Shown piece by piece: positions 32,007 to 41,488 of a DNA stretch of 54,573 bases. Under the pieces are notes generated by a model. That model did not search any database. It was not told the DNA's origin and was given only the letters and a program-made list of their open reading frames with translations. Positions within the stretch are counted from its first letter, which is position 1. Each line of letters begins with the position of its first letter. Source of the DNA: Prevotellaceae bacterium UBA1720 (lineage in GTDB: Bacteria; Bacteroidota; Bacteroidia; Bacteroidales; Bacteroidaceae). Location: NCBI GenBank assembly GCA_002317475.1, contig DCIS01000186.1:254-54826 (forward strand). The letters are read 5' to 3'. A program made the translations under genes and the position numbers.

Positions 32007-32097
32007 GTAAATCTAGTGCATGCTGTCTGAAATTAGGGAGAGCGTAAATTTCCTCTCGTCAGGTTCTGTATGATTTTTGATTCTTTTCCAACTTAGA

Positions 32098-32592
32098 TCA
32101 GCGTGCCTTTTTCATCAATTTGCCTTCCTGCCATTTCACTTCAGGATAGGAAGCTTTCAGTTCATTCACTGAGTTTTCAATACCGCTACTGCCAGAGGTT
32201 GCAAATGGGTAGACAATCTTGCCCTTCAGGTTAGCTTGCTCAATGAAGGTGTTGATGATGCGTGGTGCAACATTCCACCAAATGGGATAGCCGATGTATA
32301 TCTCATCATATTTTGAGAGATCCTTCTTCTCTTTCAATGCAGGACGTGAGTTCTTGTCCTTCATCTCTATAGAAGAGCGACTCTGCATGCTACGATAGTC
32401 AAGATCCTCACTGGTATAGATTTTCTCAGGAGTGATGGCGTACAATTCTGCATTCTTCTCTTTCGCCAATTCTTTTGCTACACCCTCAGTGATGCCTGAG
32501 GCTGAAAAATAAGCCACGATGACTTTCTTTGTCTTGGCTGATGCACTCACTGCAATGAGCAAAATGCTAATGATCGTTAGAATTTTTTTCAT
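32098..32592 (-). CDS. Exported flavodoxin-like protein
   Basis: A 164-residue protein with a signal peptide (cleavage after Ala near residue 19) and a flavodoxin fold: KVIVAYFSASGITEGVAKEL (FMN phosphate loop), DEIYIGYPIWWNVAPRIINTF (second FMN loop) and VYPFATSGSSGIENSV. The FMN-binding Ser/Thr loop and aromatic residues are kept. It likely carries electrons in the periplasm, an arrangement common in Bacteroidota. It ends an apparent minus-strand pair with the esterase upstream, 36 bases away. The partner reductase is not in the window. Confidence 0.9.
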   Translation of the reverse strand: MKKILTIISILLIAVSASAKTKKVIVAYFSASGITEGVAKELAKEKNAELYAITPEKIYTSEDLDYRSMQSRSSIEMKDKNSRPALKEKKDLSKYDEIYIGYPIWWNVAPRIINTFIEQANLKGKIVYPFATSGSSGIENSVNELKASYPEVKWQEGKLMKKAR

Positions 32593-32628
32593 GATAATGA
32601 TGTTTGTGAATAAATAATAGTCGTAAGA

Positions 32629-33531
32629 TTAAGGACGCATGAACATCATGCGATTAGCTCCTTCATTGCTATTTCCGTTAAAGGTGTCGAGCCAAATTTT
32701 GAGGTCCTGCATCATCTCCTTGTGATAACGGAAACGTTGTCCGCAACCCCATCCATGACCACCTGAGGGATAGACGTGTATTGAGGCCTTTACTTTTGCC
32801 TTCTTCAGGGCAAGATAGTACTCTGCACTGTTTCGTGGAGGTACAAGAAAATCATCATCGGAAAGCAGGATGATGGCTGGTGGTGTGTCAGCTTTTACCT
32901 GCAGATGGTTGCTGTAGAGGTCTTCAAGTTCCTGTGATGCGTTCTCACCGATGATGCAGTTGTGACTGTCCATGTGGGTGTATGACTTGTCCATGGAGAT
33001 AACAGGGTAGAAGAGAATCTGGAAGTTGGGACGTGTAGCCTCAGGATTGTGTGTGGCAATGGTTGAAGCCAGATGGCCTCCAGCTGATGATCCCAGCACA
33101 CCTACCTTCTTTGGATTGATTCCCCACTTCTCTGCATTCTCACGAATGACACGTATAGCCTCAGTTGCATCGCTGATAGGAACCTCAGTTACTCCCATAG
33201 GCATACGGTAGGAGAGGACAATTGTAGCAATACCTTGCTTGGTGAGATGACCAGCCCACTCGTGACCTTCGGCACCATTGGACAGTACACGATATCCTCC
33301 ACCAGGAATGACCAGAATGGCCATGTCTGTTTTTACAGAGTCTTCAGGAAGATAAACACGGATAGCAGGTTTGAAATTACGTTCTTGGTCGTTGTAAGGC
33401 TGAGTCTTGTCCAGACCATTGCTGTTGGGTAGACCGTTAGGCCATAAATCAATGTCAATCGTTTTGGCTTGTTGTGCATGGCAACCAAGCATTGCTCCAA
33501 TGAACAATAGAGATAGAAATAGTCTTCTCAT
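32629..33531 (-). CDS. Secreted alpha/beta hydrolase (acetyl-xylan-esterase-like)
   Basis: The 300-residue protein has a signal peptide (cleavage near the CHAQ at residue 19) and an alpha/beta-hydrolase core: VIPGGGYRVLSNG (oxyanion loop), nucleophile elbow GVLGSSAGGHLAS with Ser150 in the GxSxG, and the acid/His end SGGHGWGCGQRF. Proteins of this type remove acetyl groups from xylan or similar polysaccharides. With the PL1, GH43, CE1-like and CE8 genes of the right part it would serve pectin/hemicellulose breakdown. Substrate is not proven. Confidence 0.9.
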   Translation of the reverse strand: MRRLFLSLLFIGAMLGCHAQQAKTIDIDLWPNGLPNSNGLDKTQPYNDQERNFKPAIRVYLPEDSVKTDMAILVIPGGGYRVLSNGAEGHEWAGHLTKQGIATIVLSYRMPMGVTEVPISDATEAIRVIRENAEKWGINPKKVGVLGSSAGGHLASTIATHNPEATRPNFQILFYPVISMDKSYTHMDSHNCIIGENASQELEDLYSNHLQVKADTPPAIILLSDDDFLVPPRNSAEYYLALKKAKVKASIHVYPSGGHGWGCGQRFRYHKEMMQDLKIWLDTFNGNSNEGANRMMFMRP

Positions 33532-33602
33532 GGTGTTGTTGTATTAGGTTAATTGATTTCAAGTTTCCTTGTTGTAGGAACTTGTCTTATAGTTAATTAT
33601 TG

Positions 33603-33628
33603 TTCCCCCTCCCTAAAATGGGAAGGGG
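33603..33628. repeat. Short G/C palindrome in an intergenic gap
   Basis: CCCCCTCCCTAAAATGGGAAGGGG is an imperfect palindrome with an AT centre. It sits between the hydrolase gene and the PurF-like gene. The same style occurs at 20755 and 43857. Confidence 0.5.
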
Positions 33629-33663
33629 AAATTATCGTAGTGAAATGAATTCACCTTGTATAT

Positions 33664-35169
33664 TTACAATGTGTGGCACGAACTTCCATCAAAGCAGTGT
33701 GTACACACTTTGCACTTGGGTAGACCAATAGCCTTGACAATAGTCTCCAGTTTAGTGAACTGCAGGCTGTCTAACTTCAGACGACGAGCAATCTCTGCCA
33801 CCATACGTTTGTATTCGGGTGAGTCGGTAGTTGCGTATGCCTTTAGGCGATCCTCGGGGATACGGATGTTTTCTGCGCTGTTGGCATCAGCCAGCATAGT
33901 GGCTTCATCCTTACCTGTCTCAAAGTCCATGATGACACGACGTGCAATGAGTTCCAATTCGCTCTTTGAGGCAGAGAAATTAACGAAGGGGCAAGCATAA
34001 ATCAGGGGAGGACAGGCGATACGCATGTGTACTTCCTTAGCGCCGAGTTCTTTGAGAATGGCCGTGTTTTCGCGCAATTGAGTACCACGAACGATACTGT
34101 CATCGCAGAAGAGGCAACGTTTACCCTCAAGCATCTCCTTGTTGGGAATCAGTTTCATCTTTGCCACGAGGTTACGCATTTCCTGATTAGCAGGCATGAA
34201 ACTGCGGGGCCATGTGGGAGTGTACTTGCTGATACAACGTTGATATGGCACCTTATGTCCGGCAGCATAACCCGTTGCCATGCCAAGTCCACTATCGGGA
34301 ATACCACCAGCGATATCAACTTCAGTTGGATCCTCTTCGCCCATGATTCGGCCCGTCTCATAACGCATGGCCTCAACATTGCGGTTTTCGTAGCAAGAGG
34401 TGGGAAAACCATAGTAAATCCAAAGGAAAGAACAGATCTGCATCTCCTCGTTGGCGGGTCTAAGCACCTCCATGCCGTTGGCACGCAGACGAACGATCTC
34501 TCCGGGTCCCATGTAGTATTTTGTCTCGTATCCCAGGTTGGGGAAGGCTGTACTTTCGCTTGTTGCGGCCCATGCTTCAGTATCCTCGATGGATACTTCA
34601 TCCTTGGCGTTTCCTGTACGTTGACCTATGACGATGGGTGTGCGTCCCCACTTGTCACGAGCACAGATGATACCATCCTCTGTGAGTAGCATCAGAGAGC
34701 AGCTACCGCTGATACGATTGAAAACATTTTCGATTCCCTCTACGAAGTCTTTACCTTTTATAATAAGAAGCCCCACCAGCTCGGTAGGGTTAATCTTACC
34801 GCTGGAGAATTCGCTGAGGTGCATGTTCTCTGCCAGCAGTTCTTTTGCAATTTCTTCCTGATTGTTGATTTTGGCAACGGTCACCAGTGCGAATCGTCCC
34901 AGGTGTGAGTTCATCAACAGAGGCTGAGCGTCTGTGTCGCTGATAATACCGATGCCGCTGTTACCTGTGAACTTGTCGAGTTCTGATTCGAATCGTGTAC
35001 GGAAGTAGGTGTTTTCAAGATTATGGATGGAACGGTAGAAACCGTCGTCCTCCTGGTTGAAAGTTGCCATACCTCCTCTACGTGTACCTAGATGAGATTG
35101 ATAATCAGTACCGTAGAAAAGGTCTGCGATACATTTTTTGCTTTGGATTGTGCCGAAAAAGCCTCCCAT
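33664..35169 (-). CDS. PurF-like amidophosphoribosyltransferase homologue lacking the catalytic cysteine
   Basis: The 501-residue protein has the two-domain plan of amidophosphoribosyltransferase. The N-terminal glutaminase-like domain starts MGGFFGTIQSKK and has LGTRRGGMATF; the second domain has the PRPP loop CLFCDDSIVRGTQL around residues 352-362. In active PurF the residue after Met is Cys (MCGIVG); here it is Gly, so the nucleophile that opens glutamine is missing. It could use free ammonia, act as a regulator, or have a new role. I recall similar MGGFFG paralogues in other Bacteroidota, so this is probably conserved rather than a dead gene. No frameshift is seen. The start is certain from the conserved N-terminus. 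Confidence 0.9.
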   Translation of the reverse strand: MGGFFGTIQSKKCIADLFYGTDYQSHLGTRRGGMATFNQEDDGFYRSIHNLENTYFRTRFESELDKFTGNSGIGIISDTDAQPLLMNSHLGRFALVTVAKINNQEEIAKELLAENMHLSEFSSGKINPTELVGLLIIKGKDFVEGIENVFNRISGSCSLMLLTEDGIICARDKWGRTPIVIGQRTGNAKDEVSIEDTEAWAATSESTAFPNLGYETKYYMGPGEIVRLRANGMEVLRPANEEMQICSFLWIYYGFPTSCYENRNVEAMRYETGRIMGEEDPTEVDIAGGIPDSGLGMATGYAAGHKVPYQRCISKYTPTWPRSFMPANQEMRNLVAKMKLIPNKEMLEGKRCLFCDDSIVRGTQLRENTAILKELGAKEVHMRIACPPLIYACPFVNFSASKSELELIARRVIMDFETGKDEATMLADANSAENIRIPEDRLKAYATTDSPEYKRMVAEIARRLKLDSLQFTKLETIVKAIGLPKCKVCTHCFDGSSCHTL

Positions 35170-35378
35170 AAATGCAATTTTAAAAGTTTATCTTTTTACA
35201 CTTTACAGCCTTAGACTGTATTTAGAGCGAAATGTCAGGTTCGCCCCATACCTTATTTTGATTACAAAGATACAAACTTTCTTTATAAGAATAGGATAAT
35301 ATATTCCAAAAAGTAATCCGAAATTTCATTTTTTGCATCGTTTTTGCTCTATTTAGTGAAAATAACGCTAAAAATGTG

Positions 35379-35386
35379 TATCTTTG
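35379..35386 (+). promoter_or_regulatory. Candidate -7 box of the pectate lyase operon
   Basis: TATCTTTG matches TAnnTTTG and would start transcription about 24 bases before the lyase ATG at 35417. No clear -33 element is visible. Confidence 0.5.
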
Positions 35387-35416
35387 TAAACCAAGTACGT
35401 AATCTAATTATCATTG

Positions 35417-38400
35417 ATGAAAAGTCCTATTTACAAATATATTTCTCTGAACCTTCTGTTGCTATTCATCCCTTTGGCGCCGGTTTGGTCACAGACACAA
35501 CTCGCTTTCCCGGGTGCACAAGGGTGGGGACGCTTTGCTACTGGTGGCAGATACGGACAAGTCTATCATGTCACAAACCTGAATGACTCTGGTACAGGAT
35601 CCCTACGCGATGCTGTGTCACAGCCCAATCGTATTGTGGTTTTTGATGTGGCAGGTGTCATCCATATCAGTTCGCGTATCTCGTTTGCCAAGAATTTGTA
35701 TGTAGCAGGTCAGACCGCTCCCGGAGAGGGAATCACAGTCTATGGTGATGGTGTTACGTTCTCTGCCGCTGATAATCTGATATGTAGGTATTTGCGTGTT
35801 AGAATGGGGCATAGCGGAACGAGTGGCAAGGACTGTGCCGGTGTGGCTCATGGCACCAATATGATCTTTGATCACTGTTCTTTTTCCTGGGGTCTGGACG
35901 AAACCTTCAGCATCAACAGTGACGGAAAGGGGGACTTGGGTAATATCACCATCCAAAACTGCATCGTCGGTCAAGGGCTAATGACTCACTCTGCCGGAGG
36001 TCTGATCCAGGCAGACAATATCACGCTCTATCGCAATTTTTATTGCGACAATTCTACACGCAACAACAAGGTGAAGGGTAAAAATCAGTATGCCAACAAT
36101 ATCGTTTATAACTGGAATAATGGAGCCTATATCATGGGTGGTGACAGCGAGGGTCAGTCATACTGCAACATTCAGGGCAACCTCTTTATCAATGGCCCTT
36201 CGGGAGGTGGAGCTGCCTTCACGGGTGGCAATGCCAATTTCCATTTCTATGGTGATGATAACTGGCAGGACCGTACCGCTGACGGCAACTTACAACCTCA
36301 GCTTGTCACTGACTATTCGGCATCAGATCGTCAATCCGTTCCCTATAGTTACCCCACATTGCCTCTTGTTTCTGGTAAGCAACTGATCACAGAGCTCCTT
36401 CCTACAGTAGGAGCATCGCTGCCTTATCGCGATATGACAGATTGCTACATGATAGATGAGGTGATGAGTTATGGCATAAAGGGTGAATTGATAGCCAATG
36501 AAGGTAGTTTGCCTTATGGCATACCCAGCAGTTGGAACGTCTACAAAGGCGACAAACGTCAGGACAAGGATGGAGATGGTATGCCTGATTGGTGGGAAGA
36601 GATGAATGGCACTGACCCTGGAAAGAATGACGCTATGACCCTCTCTTCCAATGGTTATGCCAACATCGAGAACTATATCAACGGCATTGATCGTGAGCAG
36701 TCGCAGTTCTATCTTCGCCAACCCATGTTGCCAGAGATAAGCCATTCCACCACTACTAGTCTGACCCTGACCTGGGCAGATTATACTGATGGTGAGGATG
36801 GTTTTGCTATTGAGAGTAAGGATGATTCTGGACTTTGGCAGTTTGTTGGGAAAGTAAGTTCTAACGCCAACTCCATGAAAATCACCGGTCTTACCCCTGG
36901 CACTGAATACGTACTGCGCCTTCGTGCTTTTGCTGAAAAGGATGGGATGGAACAGTATTCCGATTACTCTAGCACCATCTCTGCGAAGACTCGTCCCGAA
37001 GTGGTAGGTATTCTCGACATTGATACTTATGAGCCACAATACACGTGGACCTCTGCTGTCAGCGAGTGGACAGAGCAGGGTGAGGGCTGGAAGGAAGGTA
37101 TTCCTTGGTCCAACGAGGGAGCAAACGGCGTGCTGTTTGATGTGAACGAAGATGCCTCCCTCACGCTGAATGCTACCGTTACTCCGTCAGAGGTGGTCGT
37201 AACGGGTGAAGGTATGTTTACCATTGAGGGTTCCGGTTCAATTGCGGGCCAATCCACTTCGGTCAATAAAGGTGGAACTGGCACTCTTGTCCTCAAGACC
37301 AAGAATACCTATCAGGGTGCCACTGTGCTGCATGATGGGTGCATAGAGTTCTCGACCCTCAAGAATGGTGGTGAAGCATCTGGCATTGGTTCGTCACAGG
37401 AATTTGCTCAGAACTGGGTGATGGATGGTGGCATCTATCGTTACACGGGTCCTTCAACTCAGACCAATCGTTCTGCCCAGTTGCTTGCACCCACTACGTT
37501 TGAGATTTCCAACAAAACTACCACCGTACAGATGAATGGCAGCATTGAGGGTAAGACAGATTTTACCCTGAATGGTCTGGGCAAGATGCAGGTGTCCAAT
37601 CCCGGATTCTTCAAATATACCGGTTCGACAATTCTGCGTGGTGGTGAACTGTTTCTCTCCACTGTCGAAGCTTCGAAGGGTGGGGTAGGGACTTCCTCTG
37701 GCGTAGTGCTGGCAGGTGGAACCTTGTCCACCAAGGGTGAGAATGAAACCTACGAGACCTACTCATTTCCCATTACTGTCACAGACGGAACCTCGTCAGT
37801 CTTTGCTCCACATCGTAACTGCTATATCTCAAGCACGGTCAGTGGTAGTGGTCGTCTTCAGTTCAATATCCCTTACGTGCGCGAATATATAAAAGGTAAT
37901 TGGACAGCTTTCAATGGTCGTTTGACGGCTAACGCCTTAAGTTCGGGTAATCTGTTCTTGGCAGAGAAGAGTTTCAATATGCCCAATGCTGTAGTCGTGC
38001 TGAAGAATGGTGTTCGAGCATGTTGTTGGGACACCAATGGTGATGCTACTTTGGGAGGTCTTTCTGGAGATGCTGGCACACAGTTGTGTGGTTCATCCAA
38101 ACAGCAGAATGGTTTTACCTGCTCATGGCACATTGGCGGAGCAAATACTGACGAGACCTTTGCCGGTGTAATCAACAATTATAGTTGTTCGGGATCTGGC
38201 CATCAAGGCACCGTCAGTATCGAGAAGAAGGGTAAGGGCTATTGGCGTCTGACGGGTCAGAACGAATATAGTGGCACGACCACTGTCACAGCAGGAAAAC
38301 TAATTGTCAACGGAGTACACAAGGGCACTGGAGCCTTCACCGTGGCAAGTGGTGCTACCCTTTGTGGACAAGGCACTATTCCTGGTGCTGTTACGGTGAA

Positions 38401-38920
38401 GAAGGGAGCAATCTTACAGGCTGGTGATTCGCTGATTGGTTCCAGGAAGTTCTATCTTCAGGGCAAGACCACGTTGCAGTCTGGGTCTAAGATATATGTG
38501 ATGATGCGTTGTGCATCAGATGCTACCAGTATCATTACCAACCACATCGACGCTTCTGATATCAGTCTAGGTACAGGAGCCACGCTGGAGATCAATATGG
38601 ATCAAGTGGCTGATACATTGCCAGTTGGCAAGACCCTTCGTGTCTTCACTTCTGCCTCTAAGGTCAGTGGCAAATTCCTGAAAATTGTGCCTGAGCGACC
38701 TTCTGACACCCAGGTGTGGGATACTACGGACCTCTATACTAAGGGAGTAATCTATGTACGTTCGTCTGCTGATGAGACAGCCATACAGCATCCTCTTCCT
38801 CAAGGCGATGACGCAACTGTTCGCTATAAATTGGATGGCACACAGGCCTCTGTTTCTCTTGGAAGAGTTCAGATTTTGAAGGATGCTCATGGTGTGAGGA
38901 AGGTCTTGACCGAGCGATAA
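35417..38920 (+). CDS. Secreted PL1-family pectate lyase with fibronectin III and autotransporter-type repeats
   Basis: The 1167-residue protein has a signal peptide (to about residue 27), then a polysaccharide-lyase family 1 beta-helix: FPGAQGWGRFATGGRYG, DSGTGSLRDAVSQPNRIVVFDVAG, NLICRYLRVRMG and FDHCSFSWGLDE, where the acidic residues bind calcium. A Ca/thrombospondin-like DKDGDGMPDWWEE follows near residue 390, then a fibronectin III domain (SLTLTWADYTDGEDGFAIESKD) and several autotransporter-associated beta-strand repeats (for example GTLVLKTKNTYQGATV and TTTVTAGKLIVNG). It should cut pectate by beta-elimination. It is followed 40 bases later by a GH43 gene. The ATG at 35417 is preferred to an adjacent TTG. 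Confidence 0.93.
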   Translation: MKSPIYKYISLNLLLLFIPLAPVWSQTQLAFPGAQGWGRFATGGRYGQVYHVTNLNDSGTGSLRDAVSQPNRIVVFDVAGVIHISSRISFAKNLYVAGQTAPGEGITVYGDGVTFSAADNLICRYLRVRMGHSGTSGKDCAGVAHGTNMIFDHCSFSWGLDETFSINSDGKGDLGNITIQNCIVGQGLMTHSAGGLIQADNITLYRNFYCDNSTRNNKVKGKNQYANNIVYNWNNGAYIMGGDSEGQSYCNIQGNLFINGPSGGGAAFTGGNANFHFYGDDNWQDRTADGNLQPQLVTDYSASDRQSVPYSYPTLPLVSGKQLITELLPTVGASLPYRDMTDCYMIDEVMSYGIKGELIANEGSLPYGIPSSWNVYKGDKRQDKDGDGMPDWWEEMNGTDPGKNDAMTLSSNGYANIENYINGIDREQSQFYLRQPMLPEISHSTTTSLTLTWADYTDGEDGFAIESKDDSGLWQFVGKVSSNANSMKITGLTPGTEYVLRLRAFAEKDGMEQYSDYSSTISAKTRPEVVGILDIDTYEPQYTWTSAVSEWTEQGEGWKEGIPWSNEGANGVLFDVNEDASLTLNATVTPSEVVVTGEGMFTIEGSGSIAGQSTSVNKGGTGTLVLKTKNTYQGATVLHDGCIEFSTLKNGGEASGIGSSQEFAQNWVMDGGIYRYTGPSTQTNRSAQLLAPTTFEISNKTTTVQMNGSIEGKTDFTLNGLGKMQVSNPGFFKYTGSTILRGGELFLSTVEASKGGVGTSSGVVLAGGTLSTKGENETYETYSFPITVTDGTSSVFAPHRNCYISSTVSGSGRLQFNIPYVREYIKGNWTAFNGRLTANALSSGNLFLAEKSFNMPNAVVVLKNGVRACCWDTNGDATLGGLSGDAGTQLCGSSKQQNGFTCSWHIGGANTDETFAGVINNYSCSGSGHQGTVSIEKKGKGYWRLTGQNEYSGTTTVTAGKLIVNGVHKGTGAFTVASGATLCGQGTIPGAVTVKKGAILQAGDSLIGSRKFYLQGKTTLQSGSKIYVMMRCASDATSIITNHIDASDISLGTGATLEINMDQVADTLPVGKTLRVFTSASKVSGKFLKIVPERPSDTQVWDTTDLYTKGVIYVRSSADETAIQHPLPQGDDATVRYKLDGTQASVSLGRVQILKDAHGVRKVLTER

Positions 38921-38960
38921 GAGTTTTACAGATAAACAACACATAATCAATCTATATAGT

Positions 38961-40562
38961 ATGAAAAAAAGTCTTAAACTTGCTTTGCTGGCATTGACAT
39001 GCTCTCTGAGCGCAAATGCCCAGAACCCATTTCTTCCCCTTTGGGAATACATCCCAGATGGCGAACCTTATGTCTTTGAGGATCCCGACAAGCCCGGTGA
39101 GTATCGCGTTTATGTTTATGGTTCGCATGACAGTGCCATCAAGGAATACTGCGGTTACGAACAAGTGGTTTGGTCTGCCAATGTCAACGATCTCACCAAC
39201 TGGCGCTATGACGGTATTGGTTTTAAGTCGGACAAGGATGCCAATGGCAAATTGCTTCGCCCTGATGGTCGTGGTGATATGCTCTATGCTCCCGATGTGA
39301 CTGAACGCGTCGAGGCTGATGGTACCAAGACCTACTACCTCTATCCCAATAACCAGGAGGGAGGACGTCAGGGTATGATAGCCAAGTCAAAGCGTCCCGA
39401 TGGTCCCTTCGAGGTATGTAACTGGAGCAAGACCAATCCACGTGAGACTGATGGCGTACTGCGTTTCGATCCAGGCGTATTCATTGATGATGATGGCAAG
39501 GTGTATGGCTATTGGGGGTTTGAGGAATCCCTGGCTGCCGAGCTTGATCCCACTACCATGTGTACGGTTAAGCCTGGTACAGAGATTGTGAAGGACATGA
39601 TTCCCAATCGCAATCAAGACCAGACCTACCGTTTCTTCGAGGCTTCGTCTATCCGTAAGATTCAGGACAAGTACGTCTTCATCTACAGTCGTTTCACACG
39701 TGATGGCGAGAATGACCTGCCTACCTCCAACTATACTTTGGCTTACGCTTACAGCGACAATCCACTCGGTCCTTTTACCTACGGAGGTACCATCATTGAC
39801 GGACGTGGACTTGAGCCCGATCCTGTCACGGGCAAGTTCCGTCCCACTGCTACCTCTGGTGGCAACACCCATGGCAGCATCTTCGAGGCCAATGGTCAGT
39901 GGTGGGTGGTTTATCATCGCCAGACTGGTCTGAACGAATACAATCGTCAGGCAATGGCTGCCCCCATTGAGGTGAAAGTGGAGAAAGGTAAGGGTGGTAA
40001 GGTATACATCAGCCAGGGTGAGTACACCAGCGAAGGTTTTGCCATTCAGGGTCTTAATCCGCTGAACCGTACCGCTGCAGGTATTGCTTGCTACTATACT
40101 GGTCCTAAACCCTCTGAGAATGAGTATCCCAACTTCCGTCATTATGGTCCATATATGAATCCTACTCGTTTTGACGAGAAGTCTTGTGAGGGTCCTTTCA
40201 ACCTCAAACTGCCTGCCACACCTGTCGTGAATTGTACCAACGGTTCGGTGCTTGGCTACAAGTATTTTAATTTTGACAAGATGAACAAGGCCGGAAAGGG
40301 AACCTTGAAGATGAACATCATTCCACAAGGTATCAAGGGTACTGTCACCGTGATGCTTGGCAGTCCTTATGCTGACAAGGGTGGTGTGGTTGTTGGACAG
40401 TTGCAACTCACTGGTAGTGAGAAGAAGCAGCTGACAGAGGTTCAAATTCCCGTCAGTGGATTGCGTCAGAAGAAGGGCAAGCAGGGTCTTTATTTTCTCT
40501 TCAAGTCTCCCACTCAGGATGCTTCGCTTTGTGATATCTACGATTTTATCTTTGCAAACTGA
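38961..40562 (+). CDS. Secreted glycoside hydrolase family 43 enzyme
   Basis: A 533-residue protein with a signal peptide (to residue 20, NAQ) and a five-bladed propeller typical of GH43: EDPDKPGEYRVYVYGSHD near the start carries the catalytic-base region, APDVTERVEADG follows, and HGSIFEANGQWWVVYHRQTG holds the acid region. A C-terminal beta-sandwich completes it. GH43 enzymes remove arabinose or xylose side chains. With the PL1 gene 40 bases upstream it forms a pectin/arabinan utilisation pair. Its TGA stop overlaps the ATG of the next gene by one base, so three genes are probably co-translated. Confidence 0.92.
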   Translation: MKKSLKLALLALTCSLSANAQNPFLPLWEYIPDGEPYVFEDPDKPGEYRVYVYGSHDSAIKEYCGYEQVVWSANVNDLTNWRYDGIGFKSDKDANGKLLRPDGRGDMLYAPDVTERVEADGTKTYYLYPNNQEGGRQGMIAKSKRPDGPFEVCNWSKTNPRETDGVLRFDPGVFIDDDGKVYGYWGFEESLAAELDPTTMCTVKPGTEIVKDMIPNRNQDQTYRFFEASSIRKIQDKYVFIYSRFTRDGENDLPTSNYTLAYAYSDNPLGPFTYGGTIIDGRGLEPDPVTGKFRPTATSGGNTHGSIFEANGQWWVVYHRQTGLNEYNRQAMAAPIEVKVEKGKGGKVYISQGEYTSEGFAIQGLNPLNRTAAGIACYYTGPKPSENEYPNFRHYGPYMNPTRFDEKSCEGPFNLKLPATPVVNCTNGSVLGYKYFNFDKMNKAGKGTLKMNIIPQGIKGTVTVMLGSPYADKGGVVVGQLQLTGSEKKQLTEVQIPVSGLRQKKGKQGLYFLFKSPTQDASLCDIYDFIFAN

Positions 40563-41335
40563 TGATTCAGCACATCATTGATATTGTTCGGTCGGCATCC
40601 TCGTTGATGCTGACCGATACTTTTGAGATTAGTCAGAAGGAGGGTTTTGCCAATATTGTCACCTCCAGCGACGTGGCTGTGCAGGACTTCCTGAAACAGC
40701 AACTGGCCACCCTCATACCTGATAGTGGTTTTCTGTGCGAGGAGGAGGATATGCATGACCTCACTCATCCCTATACTTGGATTATTGACCCTATTGACGG
40801 CACGGCCAACTATGCCCGAGGCATACGCGAATGTGCCATCTGTGTAGGTTTGAAGCATGGTGATGAGATGGAGAAGGCAGTGGTTTTTCTGCCTCGTACC
40901 GGTGAACTATTCCACGCAGAGCGGGGTAGGGGAGCATTCCTGAATGGCAAACCCATTCATGTCTCCAATCGTCCATTTCAGAATGCTGTAATGTGCACTG
41001 CTCTGTCTGTGTATCATAAGGAGAACACAGAGGTCTGCTCACGCATCATCTGTGAGACTTTCCTCCAGTGCAACGATATTCGCCGTTTTGGTGCTGCTGC
41101 TCCTGAACTGTGCTATCTGGCTATGGGGCGTTGCGAACTGTATTTTGAGTATATCCTCTCCCCTTGGGATTTTGCCGCTGCATCCCTCATTCTGCAGGAG
41201 GCTGGTGGTTGTCTCTCGACTCTCTCCGGCGAACCTCTTCCTCTTACCCAGCCCTCGGGTGTCTTTGCTGCCAATTCCCCTGAGTCTCTCCAGCGTTTGG
41301 TAGACATTTCTGCCAAGGTGCATCAATCGTTGTAG
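40562..41335 (+). CDS. Inositol-monophosphatase family protein
   Basis: The 257-residue enzyme has the metal-dependent phosphatase motifs: CEEEDMHD (metal-binding acids), WIIDPIDGTANYARG (DPxDGT) and LSPWDFAAASLILQEAGG (WDxAA). It hydrolyses small phosphate esters such as inositol phosphate or 3'-phosphoadenosine 5'-phosphate; the latter CysQ-type function is possible. The substrate cannot be told by motif alone. It starts inside the stop codon of the GH43 gene (TGATG) and ends before a strong bidirectional hairpin at 41352-41392. Confidence 0.92.
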   Translation: MIQHIIDIVRSASSLMLTDTFEISQKEGFANIVTSSDVAVQDFLKQQLATLIPDSGFLCEEEDMHDLTHPYTWIIDPIDGTANYARGIRECAICVGLKHGDEMEKAVVFLPRTGELFHAERGRGAFLNGKPIHVSNRPFQNAVMCTALSVYHKENTEVCSRIICETFLQCNDIRRFGAAAPELCYLAMGRCELYFEYILSPWDFAAASLILQEAGGCLSTLSGEPLPLTQPSGVFAANSPESLQRLVDISAKVHQSL

Positions 41336-41351
41336 AAGCGATGGTTTTATC

Positions 41352-41393
41352 ATAATAAAAGGTCGCCCCATTTCGGGGCAACCTTTTATTATT
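41352..41393. terminator. Bidirectional terminator between the phosphatase and esterase genes
   Basis: An 18-base stem ATAATAAAAGGTCGCCCC / GGGGCAACCTTTTATTAT with one mismatch and an ATTTC loop. The stem ends in A/T runs on both sides, so it can stop both convergent genes. Confidence 0.9.
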
Positions 41394-41402
41394 TATATGG
41401 AT

Positions 41403-41486
41403 CTAGGTTTTCCTAGGTCTTTCTAGGATTTCCTAGACCTTCCTAGACTTTCCTAGGCTCTCCTAGACTCTCCTAGTCTTTCCTAG
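41403..41486. repeat. Helically phased CTAG array 2 (10-bp period)
   Basis: CTAG starts at 41403, 41413, 41423, 41433, 41443, 41453, 41463, 41473 and 41483, with no deviation. The units are TCCTAGRYTY-like, with T-rich spacers, the reverse complement of array 1. Reading the opposite strand, a 26-base core of array 1 (18027-18052) is found unchanged here. The array ends two bases before the stop codon of the esterase gene. Confidence 0.92.
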
Positions 41487-41488
41487 TC

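Noticed and set aside
33664..35169. PurF-like gene as a pseudogene
   Set aside because: The frame is intact over the full family length and the PRPP loop is conserved; only the nucleophile differs.
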